64,000 bases of DNA from Amphibalanus amphitrite. Lineage: Eukaryota; Arthropoda; Thecostraca; Balanomorpha; Balanidae. The notes below the pieces were generated by a model. That model did not search any database. It saw nothing but the letters and a program-made list of their open reading frames with translations, and was not told the DNA's origin. Numbering within the stretch: position 1 is the first letter of the stretch; each line of letters starts with the position of its first letter. The translations under genes and the position numbers were made by a program. The stretch lies in the NCBI RefSeq assembly GCF_019059575.1, contig NW_024881714.1, positions 186,001-250,000 on the forward strand, written 5' to 3'. Positions 15,201 to 27,200 of the stretch are shown in pieces.

Positions 15201-18200
15201 GTTTTACCTTCTCAGGTCAGTCATTGACCTTCCAGGTCAGGTCAAACTAAAAAATGTTGCTGTTTTGGGTCACCGTTGGATATCATGTGCGCTGTTTATC
15301 AAATACCGATGACGACGCTGTTTTCTGGTGCCAAGCCAGCTAGAACCTCTTTGTCACACTATCCGACCAGAATTTTGCTGCTGAGGTCATTTCAGGTCAA
15401 GTTAGGTCAAGGTCAATTATATGTGTTTGTATGTCTGTGTGTGTCTGTGTGTATACTGATGTGTGCACCGATTGTTTTTGGGTCCATATCACATGAAATC
15501 ATGATCTGAGAAGCTTTTACCAAAAATGCAGTCAAAAAACTTCTTAAAAAGTAAATTCAGCTTGCCTAAAACGCAATTATCTTAGATGACCTAGGTTGAC
15601 CTTGACCCTGACCTTGACCCTTGTACATCGTCGAACAACATGTTCCATGATAGGTGGGAGGTAAGACTGGCAAAAAAGGCCGAAATCAGGGTGTCAAAAG
15701 CTCACAAGGCCCATGGCAAACGCAAGATGTTGAGAATTGGCCATTTGGGTCATGACATGACCTGAAAAACAAGGTCATATCTCCGAAACCAAAAATCACA
15801 GAAACTTGAAATTTTCAGTGGACATCAAGAAAGGATAGACGAGCAGCTATACGAAAAATCAGCCTTCTAGCTCTAAAAATGTTGAAAGCAGAGCAGAAAG
15901 ACTGCCTGGGGGGGGTGGCAACCACCCCCCCCCCCATGTGCGGGCGAGGGTTAAGCAAACTGGATGCTGTTTGAAGGTCAAAAAAAGTTTTCTGGTTGCC
16001 CGATATTCAGGGGCGTAGTCAGAATTTCCTCAAGGAGGGGGCCACACGCACAGGGGCCCAAAATAACCCCCTCAAAATCCAAAAAGCCATCTGGTTGGAT
16101 CCAATAATTTTTGGAGGGGGCCCAAATAAATAGAAAAATATTTATAAACAAAAAATATTAGAACTGAGGGGTAAGCAGTCCATGGGCCCTGTTAGATAGG
16201 CCCACGAATAGCTTCCTAGAGTCGCCAGTCGGTTTTGAGGGCGGTCTGAGGGCCCGTAGGTCGGATGAGGGTTCTTCAGACCGTCACAGGCCCCTACAGC
16301 GCATGAGAGCCTCGTAAGCCGTCTGAGGGTCATATAAGCCGCCTAAGGGCCACTAAGACCGACAAAAGCCCTCCTTGCACTTGCAGAGGCCCAGTCATGC
16401 CGACGGAGGGCTCTCTCAGACAAACTAAGGACCCGTTCAGGGCATTTGAGGGCTTCATCAAACCGATAGGGGTCCCTCAGATCGACAGTGGATCCGATCC
16501 GAGCTCCCTCAAACCGATATAGGTTCAGATCAACAGTCGGAACGCATTGATTCTGTTTACACACCGTTGGACTCAAGTTGGACCCATCCCATCCAACTGA
16601 CCCCCTGGTTTCAATAGGGCCCCAAGGCTCTAAAATTGGGGCTCTCTTGGCCAAGGTATAACTACTCAGCTGTGTCAAAGGATCTGCCGCAGGGGCCTTT
16701 GCGTCGCCAAGGGCCCACTGTGTCAGCCAGGGGCCCCTATAGAATAAGGACCCCTGGCTTCCAGGGGGGGAGGGCATGGTCCCTTTGGCCCCCTCCTTGG
16801 CTATGCCACTGCAGGTGACAAGCGTTCTTCCAGGCGACCAGGGGGCAGGGGCCAGGCGACCAGGCCCCCAGGCGACCAGGGGCCCTCTGGGCGACCAGGG
16901 GCCCCAGAAAACCGGGGGTCATCGGATGAGTGCAGGGGCCCATTGGGCCATCAGAGGGCCACATAAATGAAACTTCGATATCAATTTTCTTCCGAGTAAA
17001 AGACGTTTTATCCAGTGTTTGAAAAAAATATCCCGGGGCCTGGGGGGCTCCCCCATGGCGCGTTTTGCGCTCAAGGGAGGGGGCCATTGCCCCGTGGCCC
17101 CTCCCCCTTGGCTACGCCCCTGCCGATATTGTAATTCATGGACAAAGCCAGCTAAATCTCTAAATACGGCTGAGCTAAACAAATAAGCAAGAATCATTAC
17201 CGGTTCGGGTAGCCTTTACTACAATGTATTATGTTAGTTAGCCCTCGCCCGGTGAGGGGGGTTGATGCACCCCCCTAAGGTTTTTCCACAAATAACGTAA
17301 AAACGGCGGCGCTCAAATTTGGCATACCCTCTGGGGCAACCTTTTGGCACTTGTCCTGAAAATTTCAGATCTCTAGTCTTTTCAGGTCAGGTCACCAGGT
17401 CACAAACCCCGTACAAGGTCAGGGGAAAATTGGACTAGTTTAGCGGCAACCGAATGCCAGAGTTTTTCGTTGATAGCGTGAGTTCTATAGCTCGTAGCAC
17501 TACCAAATTTAACCCTCGCCCGCACATGCCATTTTCCCATCCTAGAACGCACATGGGGGGGGGGGGGGTTGCCACCCCCCGCGCCATTTCGTTCCTGTTG
17601 GAGATAGAGCTTAGCGGTAAGGACCAAAAAGATTTTTTGGGAAGAGACGAATCCAATGATACCCAGTTTTACCTTCTCAGGTCAGTCATTGACCTTCCAG
17701 GTCAGTTCAAACTAAAAAATGTTGCTGTTTTGGGTCACCGTTGAATATCAAGTGCGCTGCTTATCATATACCGATGACGATGCCGTTTTCTGGTGCCAAG
17801 CCAGCTAGAACCTCTTTGTCACACTACCCGACCAGGTTTTTGCTGCTGAGGTCATGTCAGGTCAAGTTAGGTCAAGGTCAATTATATGTGTTTGTATGTC
17901 TGTGTGTGTCTGTGTGTACACTGATGTGTGCACCGATTGGTTATGTGTCCATATTACATGAAATCATGATCTGAGAAGCTTTTACCAAAAATGCAGTCAA
18001 AAAAACTTCACAAAAAGTAAATTCCGCTTGCCTAAAGCGCGATTATCTTAGATGACCTAGGTTGACCTTGACCTTGACCTTGACATCTGTACATCGTCGA
18101 ACAACATGTTCCATGATAGGTGGGAGCACAGATAACAGTAGTACTGGATTGGAAACAGGATTCCGGTAGCTGCAGTAAGAGGCCGAAAACAGAACCGAAT

Positions 18201-21200
18201 ATTTCGTGCCCAGACTTCGATATCTTCTCACACAGGCAAAAAAAAAAATGGTTTATGTGAATGAAACTTATAAAGAAGCAATCTAGCCGTGCTCGTGTTT
18301 ATTGCTGCATTTTTGCATGGCAACTTATTTTACTAAACGCTGCTGGTTACACTTTCCTCACCGTGGTGAGGGAACGTATGCCACTGATTTGATTATAATG
18401 ATTTCCCACTCTCATCCACAAAAAGTACTTGTACATGGGAGTTTGATCTCTTTATTTACATGCTAATCGACACCAGTCCTGTCACAACGAACCATCCAAA
18501 CGTCACAATTCAAACCAACGTCACAAAAGACCCCTTCAAGTGTCACTTCGCTTCGCCTGCCCTCCCAATTTCATCAGCGACCTTACTTCCCCGCCTTACA
18601 TCTTCTTGACCCTGCTGAGCTTTGGCCTCTTGTCGCTCCTCGATCGGGTTGCACCTGGGGTGCAACCCGATTGCCGCCGGGGTGTCTGCTTCCTGACTTT
18701 CGATGGACAGCACTGTCTTGAGTGTCTGCCTCACTTATCAGTTACCATGTTTCCACACTTTCCAGCAAATAGATTGAAAACCGTCGCATACATCTCTGGA
18801 AGGAGGCTCCTAAGGACGTCGTGGCTATCATTGCAAACGACTTCCGGTCAATTCGACATCCCGGTTTACGACTATCTTCGTCACTTCTTGGTTGATCGCA
18901 GACCGGCAGCTGGTTCCTGTTAGCTTTCGTCTTCGGCAGTTGCCTCCAAATATGGCAGATCCTCACGGTGAGGTCGATGTCTTCCTCGTCTTTCTCCAGT
19001 CGTATCTCCAGCGGCGTAGCCCCAAGATAGATCAGCAGGCTGGCGGAGGCACCGTACTTGTTACGCCTGGTGGCCGAGCGTGCCAAGGCGCCAGAGCTGT
19101 GTCCCAGGGAGGCCTTGGCGCTGTCATCCAGGTCCTCCATTTCAGTGGATTTCGCCACCGCGGCCACTGGCTCCTGGATGAAAAGAGCACCACCCTGCTG
19201 TCACTCCTGCTGTGATGCTGATGGTGCCATTCGGGCGGAGGCGTCGACGGGGCTGAAACGTGACCAGTGACCACCATCTGAGGCCCTTAGTTCGACTTCG
19301 GAGTACCGCCTCATTCTCCAGGAACTGTCGGACACTCGACCAGTTGTAGTTGCCACCTGATAGCTGACATTGTCATTCGTGAAGAACGCATCGGTCTGGT
19401 CCTTCATAACCTGCTTCTGGTGTGAGTGGCGTGCGGATGCCATGGCTAGTTTCGCTGGCCGCTCGTGCACAGGGGGCATCGCGTAATCTACGCTGGTCAA
19501 TGCTGACAGGACTGCGCCGCTCTTGAGCCGACGGTGCTGTCTCTGCATGCCGGTGCGAAATGACCGATCATCTTCGAAATCTTCCTTTCTGAAATGTAGC
19601 TCACACATGCAGCGGAATAGTCCTGATTTCACTCAGCCCGGTCACGGTGACCCATGGCGCCAACCCACTGAGCCCGTAGAGATGTTTCGGTGAGAAAAGC
19701 GAATAGGTGGCATGTGAGACATCTCCTGTTTTAATCTTTTTATCCTCTTGGTTCGTTGGGTTGTAGCCAGAACGGCAGTTTTTCACCGCTCATTCCCCTC
19801 CTCCATTGTTGGTGTACCTATACGTATGTAAGGCTTTGCACCACACTTTGTTTTCAAAAGAAAACACCACGCATTGTGCCCTCTAAATAATCAAATTAAA
19901 AGTGAAATACTTTAATTTTTTAAGCAAATGAAAGAAACATTGGTAGCTTCGATTTTAAATGTAAACGACAAAACACAAAAATGACGATTTCTTGCAATAC
20001 ACAACACACAAATTATCAACCCAGCAGCACGCGAGAATCCCATTTTGGCGCCGTCGCATAAAAACATTCGGCCTCTTACTGCAACTGCCAATATTCTGTT
20101 TCCAATCCAGGGGAAGACTGGATTGGGGACTGGGAGGTAAGACTGGGAGGTAGACTGGGAGGAAGACTGGGAGGTAAGACTGGCAAAAAAGGCCGAAATC
20201 AAGGTGTCAAAAGCTCACAAGGCCCATAGCCAACGCAAGATGTTGAGAATTGACCATTTGGGTCATGACATGACCTGAAAAACAAGGTCATATCTCCGAA
20301 ACCAAAAATCACAGAAACTTGAAATTTTCAGTGGACGTCAAGAAAGGATAGAGGAGCAGCTATACGAAAAATCAGGCTTCTAGCTCTAAAAATGTTGAGT
20401 GCAGAGCAGAAAGACTACCTGGGGGGGGTGGCAACCCCCCCATGTGCGGGCGAGGGTTAAGACACGACTTGGAGCATCTGTTTGTCACTTGGCCTTGGAG
20501 TTTTAGGTTCCAGTGACCCGAGGCCAGGTCACAAGGTCACAAAAACTGGTACATTGTCAAAATAGCAAGAATACCGAATAAGAATACCTAGCACGCAGTT
20601 TGCGGAGGGCTGTACATGTAACTCTGGAACGAATCGCTCGAGCATCGCTAACCATAAAACATACGACAAACGTTAACTTTGCAAACTATCATCTTATTTC
20701 CAATAACGGCACTGCTTATTTCGCCTCACCCCCGCCCCCCCCCCCCCCCCCCCCGGTAACAGGTTTTGAAATTGGTTGAACCCCAAAACAGTGGCTGGAT
20801 TCGCCCTTGGGCAGGGGAGTAGTGAAAATTCTGCCCACCCAGTGAAAAATCCTTAGAGGAGGCCCTGGCTCAACTGGTCTCCCACTGACCACCATATGTT
20901 CGCTCAATCTGGTTTCGCTGATTCTGGTCCTCGCTAAAGTTGATAATCGCTGTGATTGAATTCGCCGACTTGACAATCGTTGAAAAAGCCAATCGCTTAA
21001 ATTGATAATCGCTGAAAATGTTTCGCTCAAATGTCGTTCGCTGAAATGACGTTCGCTCAGGTGTCGCAGAACCCCAAAATCACCAAAACCGCCGTTGCCT
21101 GTCCACTGTTCGTGCTCAGTACCTACCTTGTCGCAATGTGTCCGGTCTTTTCTACCTCTCAGTCTCACGATCCCCTCTCCCCCTTCAGACTCGGGCGCTG

Positions 21201-24200
21201 CTCGCCTACCTGGAGGCGAGTCGGTACAAACTGCAGGTGGCGCTGGCGGAGCTCGAGGGGCAGCCGAGGCCTCAGCACCCGCTCCGGAAGCACATCGAGT
21301 ACCACAAGGATCGCCAGGGCATGACGCAAACCATACTCAAGGTGGGCGCTCTGACACGGGCGTTGGGCATTGATGCTGTTAAATCAGGGCATATGAGAAC
21401 ACTTAGGTATGGGGCATTCCACGTCAAATCGAACAAAAATCGGCTGTTTTGCACCTTACCATCAGCGATTTCATTATAAATTTGTGAGCGAGTTCCTGTG
21501 TCGCCCCGGACATTACATTGATGTTTTTTGCACATTCTGACCACAGGTCTTCTAAATATAGGGCATCAAATTTTTACAAAATGTTGCATCTTTATATTTT
21601 TGAACGACCATAACTTTGGTTGTACTTGTTTGATTTGAATGAAATAAACCTTACTGTTTAGGTAATTTCTTAAGCATTTGTTTAGAATTGCATCGACTTA
21701 AATATATGACCTTGAAATTTGCTTAACTCTGTTCTTAAGCACAAAAATTGAAATAGAAAAAAACACGCCACCTTCGATTTGGCTCATTTTCATATATTTT
21801 ATTGCCTACCATATTCTTAACAACCTGTGAAAAAATTAGAGTGGGCCATTCATAAGTTTTGAAGAAAATGGCACATATGCAAACGTATGTTAGCACGCGC
21901 AGTGGAGGGGGAAGAGTGAATTTCACCCCACCCCTCCTGCTTTTCGCCAATATCTCATAATATTGATGCGAAATTACTTATGGCTACCTGTCCAGAATTG
22001 AATTGCACATCTCATCGTGCAAGCAATAAGAAAATCGGTTCACAACTGTTCTAGTAATAGCGGTGTAAAGTGAACATCCTGTCGCCGCGGCGACGCGGCG
22101 ACTCGGCAGCCGGCGCGGCGCCGACCGCTACGCGCCGCCTGAATTGTAGACTGTGCCGGGACGGGACGGAACGGTTCCGTCTTTACATCGCGCTCCTTAC
22201 CGTTGATTACGTTCGATTCGCGTCAAATTTTGTGAGAAGACTAAGAAATGTACAGGCAATCTTATGGTGAAAGAATTCTGAAAATAGGTTGGTAAACTGT
22301 TAGGTGCCCAACTCTATTGATCTAGTCTTCCTCCGAAAGACCCATTTCTCCCGGTCTCGAAACACCGAGTAAAAGGTAAGTCTGGATTTCAGAAATAGGT
22401 CATTGACACGCCACACGTGGTACACAGCGCGAACACATAATCAAGGACACCCGACGCTACTTGCACCAAGGTCGGTCCTAAAACAAAGCCTCGTTCCCTC
22501 CGGTGAGTATCCATTACTAAAGCCGGGTTCACACCGGAGCAGGGAAAACCTATCATCCCCCACCCCTTTTAACAACGGTCCTCGGGGCAGTCAGACGATC
22601 ACATTCACCCTTGCCGTCAGCAAACGAGGTAACACATAACCAATCACCACAGACACCCTCAAGTCAGATTACACATAACGACGATTTCTCTGCACCGGAC
22701 GTCCCGACCGAGTTCGCTGAGGCAAGAAGGCCAAGGGAGAATCACGATCGTTCGTCAGACGGGGATCCGGTCCACCTCTACCGTCTCGAACTTCATTGTC
22801 TTCGCGACATTCGCCGGCGAACTCGTCAATCTCGTCGACGGACTCGTCGACCTCGTCGATGTTGAGCCAGTCCTCACCGGGCTCTTGAGCGAGGTCTCCA
22901 TCAGAGTCACAGGTGAGTGCGTCCTCACGCTCACTGATCTCAGCCGATCCTCGCCACGGGCGGAGATGACAGCCGTGAATGGTGTAGGCTTTTCCCTCAC
23001 GTTGTATGACGTAGTCCGGACGCCGGGTCTCCAAGACCTCGTAAGGCCCTTCGTATAACTCCTCCAGTTTTCCCCCTTTTCGAAGCCGCTTCATCATCAC
23101 CATTGACCCCGGCTCGAAACCGCTTCCTGAGGGAGGTACCCGACGGCCGTCCAGGTCCCGCTGTAGTGTTTCCAGCGCTCGAGCTGAATTTTTCTGTACA
23201 TCACGGTGGATGTCTCGGGCTACCTGCACGTACGACCTGAAACGATGGCCTTCCTCCGCGCCTGCTCCTTGGAGTTCATGCACCGCCATCCCGTCCGGCT
23301 GCGACCCAAACATCAGCTCGTAGGGTGTGAACCCCGTCGCAGCGTGTACGGAGCTGTTGTACGCAGATGCTGCCCACGGGAGCGCCTCGTCCCATTGTCC
23401 ATCGCAACGTGTCCTCAAGATTTCGCACAGAGTGGCGTTAAAGCGTTCCGTTTGCCCGTTCCCAGCTGGGTGATAAGGCGTCGTCCTCAGCTTTGTCACT
23501 CCCAGCACGCGGCACAACTCTCTCACGAGCTCACTCTCAAAATTGGCTCCTTGGTCCGTTAGAAGCTCGCTGCACTGAGGGAATCTTGTGAAGACCTTCG
23601 CGATCTTCCTCGCCACTGTAGCGGCTGTGGTGTCCGTGAGTGCGAAGATTTCCACCCACTTGGTGAAAAGGTCAGTGACTACAAGCACGTACCTCCTTCC
23701 CCGAATGGTTGTGTTCAAAGGGCCCAAGATGTCTGCCCCCCACTGAGATCCGGGTTTTCCGACCACTGGTACAGAACCACGGCCTTCACAGTGGTGTTGT
23801 CGCTGGATCTTGTTACGAGCACACTTCAAACAGCTTCTGCACCAGTTCCGAACATCCTTCTTGACATTGTGCCAATAGTAGTTCTTCGTGAGCCGCGCCA
23901 ATGTTCGTCGAACTCCCAAGTGTCCCGCGGTAGGGTGGTCATGGCACATCTCCAGTACACGATTTCTCAGCTGTCTCGGCACCACAACCTGCGGCACCGC
24001 GCCATGACTCGATTTCCTCATCACGACACCATCAGATACGTAGTACTTGGACTTCTCCGACGCATAGAACTGCATCTCTGCACTGGAGGTCGTTCCAGGG
24101 CCTCCACGTAGCAGCCCATCTCTGAAAGCACGTATGTCGTCATCTGCTTCGGTAGCAACCTTCAGCGCGTCAGACTCAAACGCCAGTCTTCTTATCGGCT

Positions 24201-27200
24201 TTCGTGAGAGCGCATCTGCATGGGGAATTTCTTGCCCCGGTCGGTACTTGATGTCGAAGTCGTAGTCCTCCGCGAGTTCCAGCAACTTGTCCCGCAGATG
24301 TTCCGCCGCGTTCCTCTTCCTGAGCAGATACTGAAGCGGCTTATGGTCGGACACCACCAGGAAGTGGGCTCCCTTCAAGAAGAACCTGAATTTCTTCACG
24401 CCAAAGATCACCGCGGCCAACTCCTTCTCCGTCACGCTCTTCTTGGCTTCGGCCACACTCCATCTCTTCGATGCATACGCCACCGGCTTCCATCATTCTC
24501 CAAGACGACTCCGCACCCCACGTCTGAGGCGTCCGTTGTCACCACAAACGGTTTGGTAGGGTCTGCCTCCGCGAGGACGGGTGGACTTGCCAGAGCCGTT
24601 TTCAGTGCCTCGAACGCTTGATCCTGCTGCTTTCCCCAGATGAACGGTGCATTCTTCTTCAGAAGGTCAGTGAGCGGCGCCGCCAGTTCAGCATAATGTG
24701 GTACGAACTGCCTGTAGAAGCCTGCTAGCCCTAGGAACTGTCGTACTTCCACCGTCGATGTCGGCTCAGGCCATGTCGTGATGTCTTCCACCTTGTCAAC
24801 CAGCGTTGAGACCTTTCCGTGGCTGACCTCGTGTCCCAGGCACTTGATTGTCTTCTTGGCGAATTCGCATTTCTCAAACCGCAGACGAACTCCAGCATCT
24901 TGAAGGCGATGAAGCACTTCCCCCACTTGCTGCATGTGCACATCCAGGTTGTCTTCAGTGGTGAACACGCACACATCATCGGCATACGCTGTCACATAGG
25001 GCAGTCCCGACAGGATGTCATCCAGCGCCCGTTGGAAGACAGCTCCCGAGTTCTTCATTCCCATCGGCAAGACTGTCCACTGGAAGAGACCTTGATCCGT
25101 TATGAAGGCTGTCTTGTGCTTCGTTGACTCGTCCAGCTTGATCTGCCAGTACGCAGTCCGGAGGTCCAACTTCGTGAACCATGTTCCTGTTCGCAACTTC
25201 ACCATGATGTTGCTCAACGACGGTACTGGGTACGGATCCTTCTCCATCTGGTCGTTGAGTGCTTGGTAGTTCACACAGATACGTAGAGTATCATCAGGTT
25301 TCTTTACCACCACCATTGGACTCGCGTAACTTGACTCACTCTTCTCAATGACGCCCCTTTCACACAGGTCATTCAGCTGCTTTCTCACAGCTTCTTGTTG
25401 ATGCAGTGGCACACGATACGGTTTACTCACGACTGGACGACCACTCGTCTCAATCCGGTGTGTTACGCCCTTTATGCATCCATGAGCATCTTCTTCATTG
25501 AATAGAGTTTGGAACTTCCCTCTGAAGTCGTCAGAGACTCGTCTGGTCTTCACCTGTCCCCTTCGGCACTCGATCAGCACTCCGAGCTCCCCGAGTGTAT
25601 CCAGACCCAAGATGACATCATCAGTCAACTCGGAGACGATGAAGAACTCTGCGTGCACTGTACTGTCATTCATCATGATGTCTGCTACACCAACTCCTTC
25701 GATTTGCACTTCCTCTCCGACAGCAGTAACCAGTGGTGGTGTCTGCTTTGCTACGACGTTCAATGCTACTTGTTGGGCAACCTCTGGCTTCATGAGGTTG
25801 TGCTGGCTCCCTGTGTCTACCACAACATCAACTTCTCTTCCATTGATCTGGACCTGCATCCTCACTTCTCTGTTCCCATTCACTCTCTTCACAGCACCAG
25901 CTTTCTTTTCCTTCACTTCGTTCGCTCTACACTTAGACTCGATGTGGCCTCTTTTGCCACACTTAGAACACTGAGCTCTGCAATCCTTTATAAAGTGACC
26001 TGTTTTCCCACATCCATAACAGGTTATTGGAGTGGCTCCCCGATTCAGACCACTTCTGGCACCCCGGTAGCTGCCACTCACACGTGAGACACTTTCCCTA
26101 CCCACAGAGGGTGGTGCTCTCTCAGACAGTCTCAGAGTTGTCATCTTCTTCACCAAGGATTCGACAGTCTGACAGTTAGCTTCAAACAGCCTTTGTCGCC
26201 AATGGTCTGGTGCCCCTTTTATTGCTTGATGGATGGACATCTGATCCCAGGTCTCAGTGCTGGCCTCTGGTATGGCCCTCTGTACCTTGTCACGTACATG
26301 CTGCAGGTACTCACGTGGACTCTGGTTCCTTGCCAGACGAAGCTCATCAAGATCTCGCAGCAGAAAACCCTTGAGATTTTCTGGTTCCAGCAACTGTACC
26401 ACACCCCTCTCAATGTCCTGCAGTGATGGCACATTGTCTTCCGCTTTTGGCACCTTTTCTTCAAGAGCTGTTGCTATCCACTCAGTTTTCTCATTCGCCC
26501 CAATGGCATACACACATAGATCATACACCTCGTCTGGGGTTTTCTTTTCTACCTTCATTCTCCTCTCTATCTGCCTAAAGAAACGCTTATAATCCTGAGG
26601 ATCAAATGTTGGAAGTGGCAATCCCATACTCGCCATGGTTACCAACTCTAAACTATCTTAAATCCAAAATCACACAGCAATGACAACGCCGTACACCTAG
26701 TACACATACAAACTCACTTAGCGTACTCACGTCAGGTACTCGTCTCACACAGAAACACTCACAGGGATCACTGGTCTCACTTAGTCCTTGCAAGTGATCA
26801 CCACAAAGAACATAGTTGCTTCACATAGGCTGTCTCGGACCCAAACTTCACACAGATGTATCTTGGGCAATGTCAGCTTTCACTGAAAATCCAACCGACT
26901 TTCCGCAGGCCTTGCAGTTCTAACCCGACTCTGAAGGTAGGTGCTGTTGGCTGATTTTTCACTTAGCATTTACCAACCACATTACAGCAATGTCCCATGA
27001 CGTGCTTCACACAGTATTCAATGTCCTCCTTTTGGTCACACAAAGCACCAGGTTTTTCACAAAGTCACAAAGTCAGATATTGGCACCTGTCGGCTGTCAC
27101 CAAGACAAATTGGCTTCACCAAGGACTTCACAAGCACATAGCCTTTCATTTGCCAATTGCCACCAAGGCACGCCGGCTTCACAAAGCATCACAGGCAATA

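Larger units (their letters stand above)
17513..20456. mobile_element. TTAA-flanked element, family CCCTCGCCCGCACATG, copy 2, interrupted by a 2-kb insertion
   Basis: The same family as 15045-15950, with TTAA at 17509-17512 and 20457-20460. The left part (17513-about 18126) and right part (about 20160-20456) match copy 1 closely. A foreign segment of about 2 kb separates them. Confidence 0.78.
14071..21073. mobile_element. 7-kb inverted-repeat DNA element with AGCGA arrays and nested insertions
   Basis: Both ends carry the same degenerate array in opposite orientation: at least ten AGCGA motifs spaced about 15 bp at 14071-14280, and the complement TCGCT at about 20890-21073. A further matched inverted pair lies inside (CAGGGCCTCCTCTAA near 14898 and TTAGAGGAGGCCCTGG near 20857). 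The unit is flanked by the direct repeat CCAAAATCAC (14061-14070 and 21074-21083), consistent with a target duplication of about 8 bp. No intact transposase was found. The interior holds a hairpin-end MITE, a hAT-like element and a THAP-bearing insertion, all listed separately. The whole unit lies in one nostrin intron. Confidence 0.65.

Noticed and set aside
22755..26592. Many plus-strand frames of 80-190 codons across the first LTR retrotransposon
   Set aside because: They are antisense shadows of the minus-strand gag-pol frames and show no domain.
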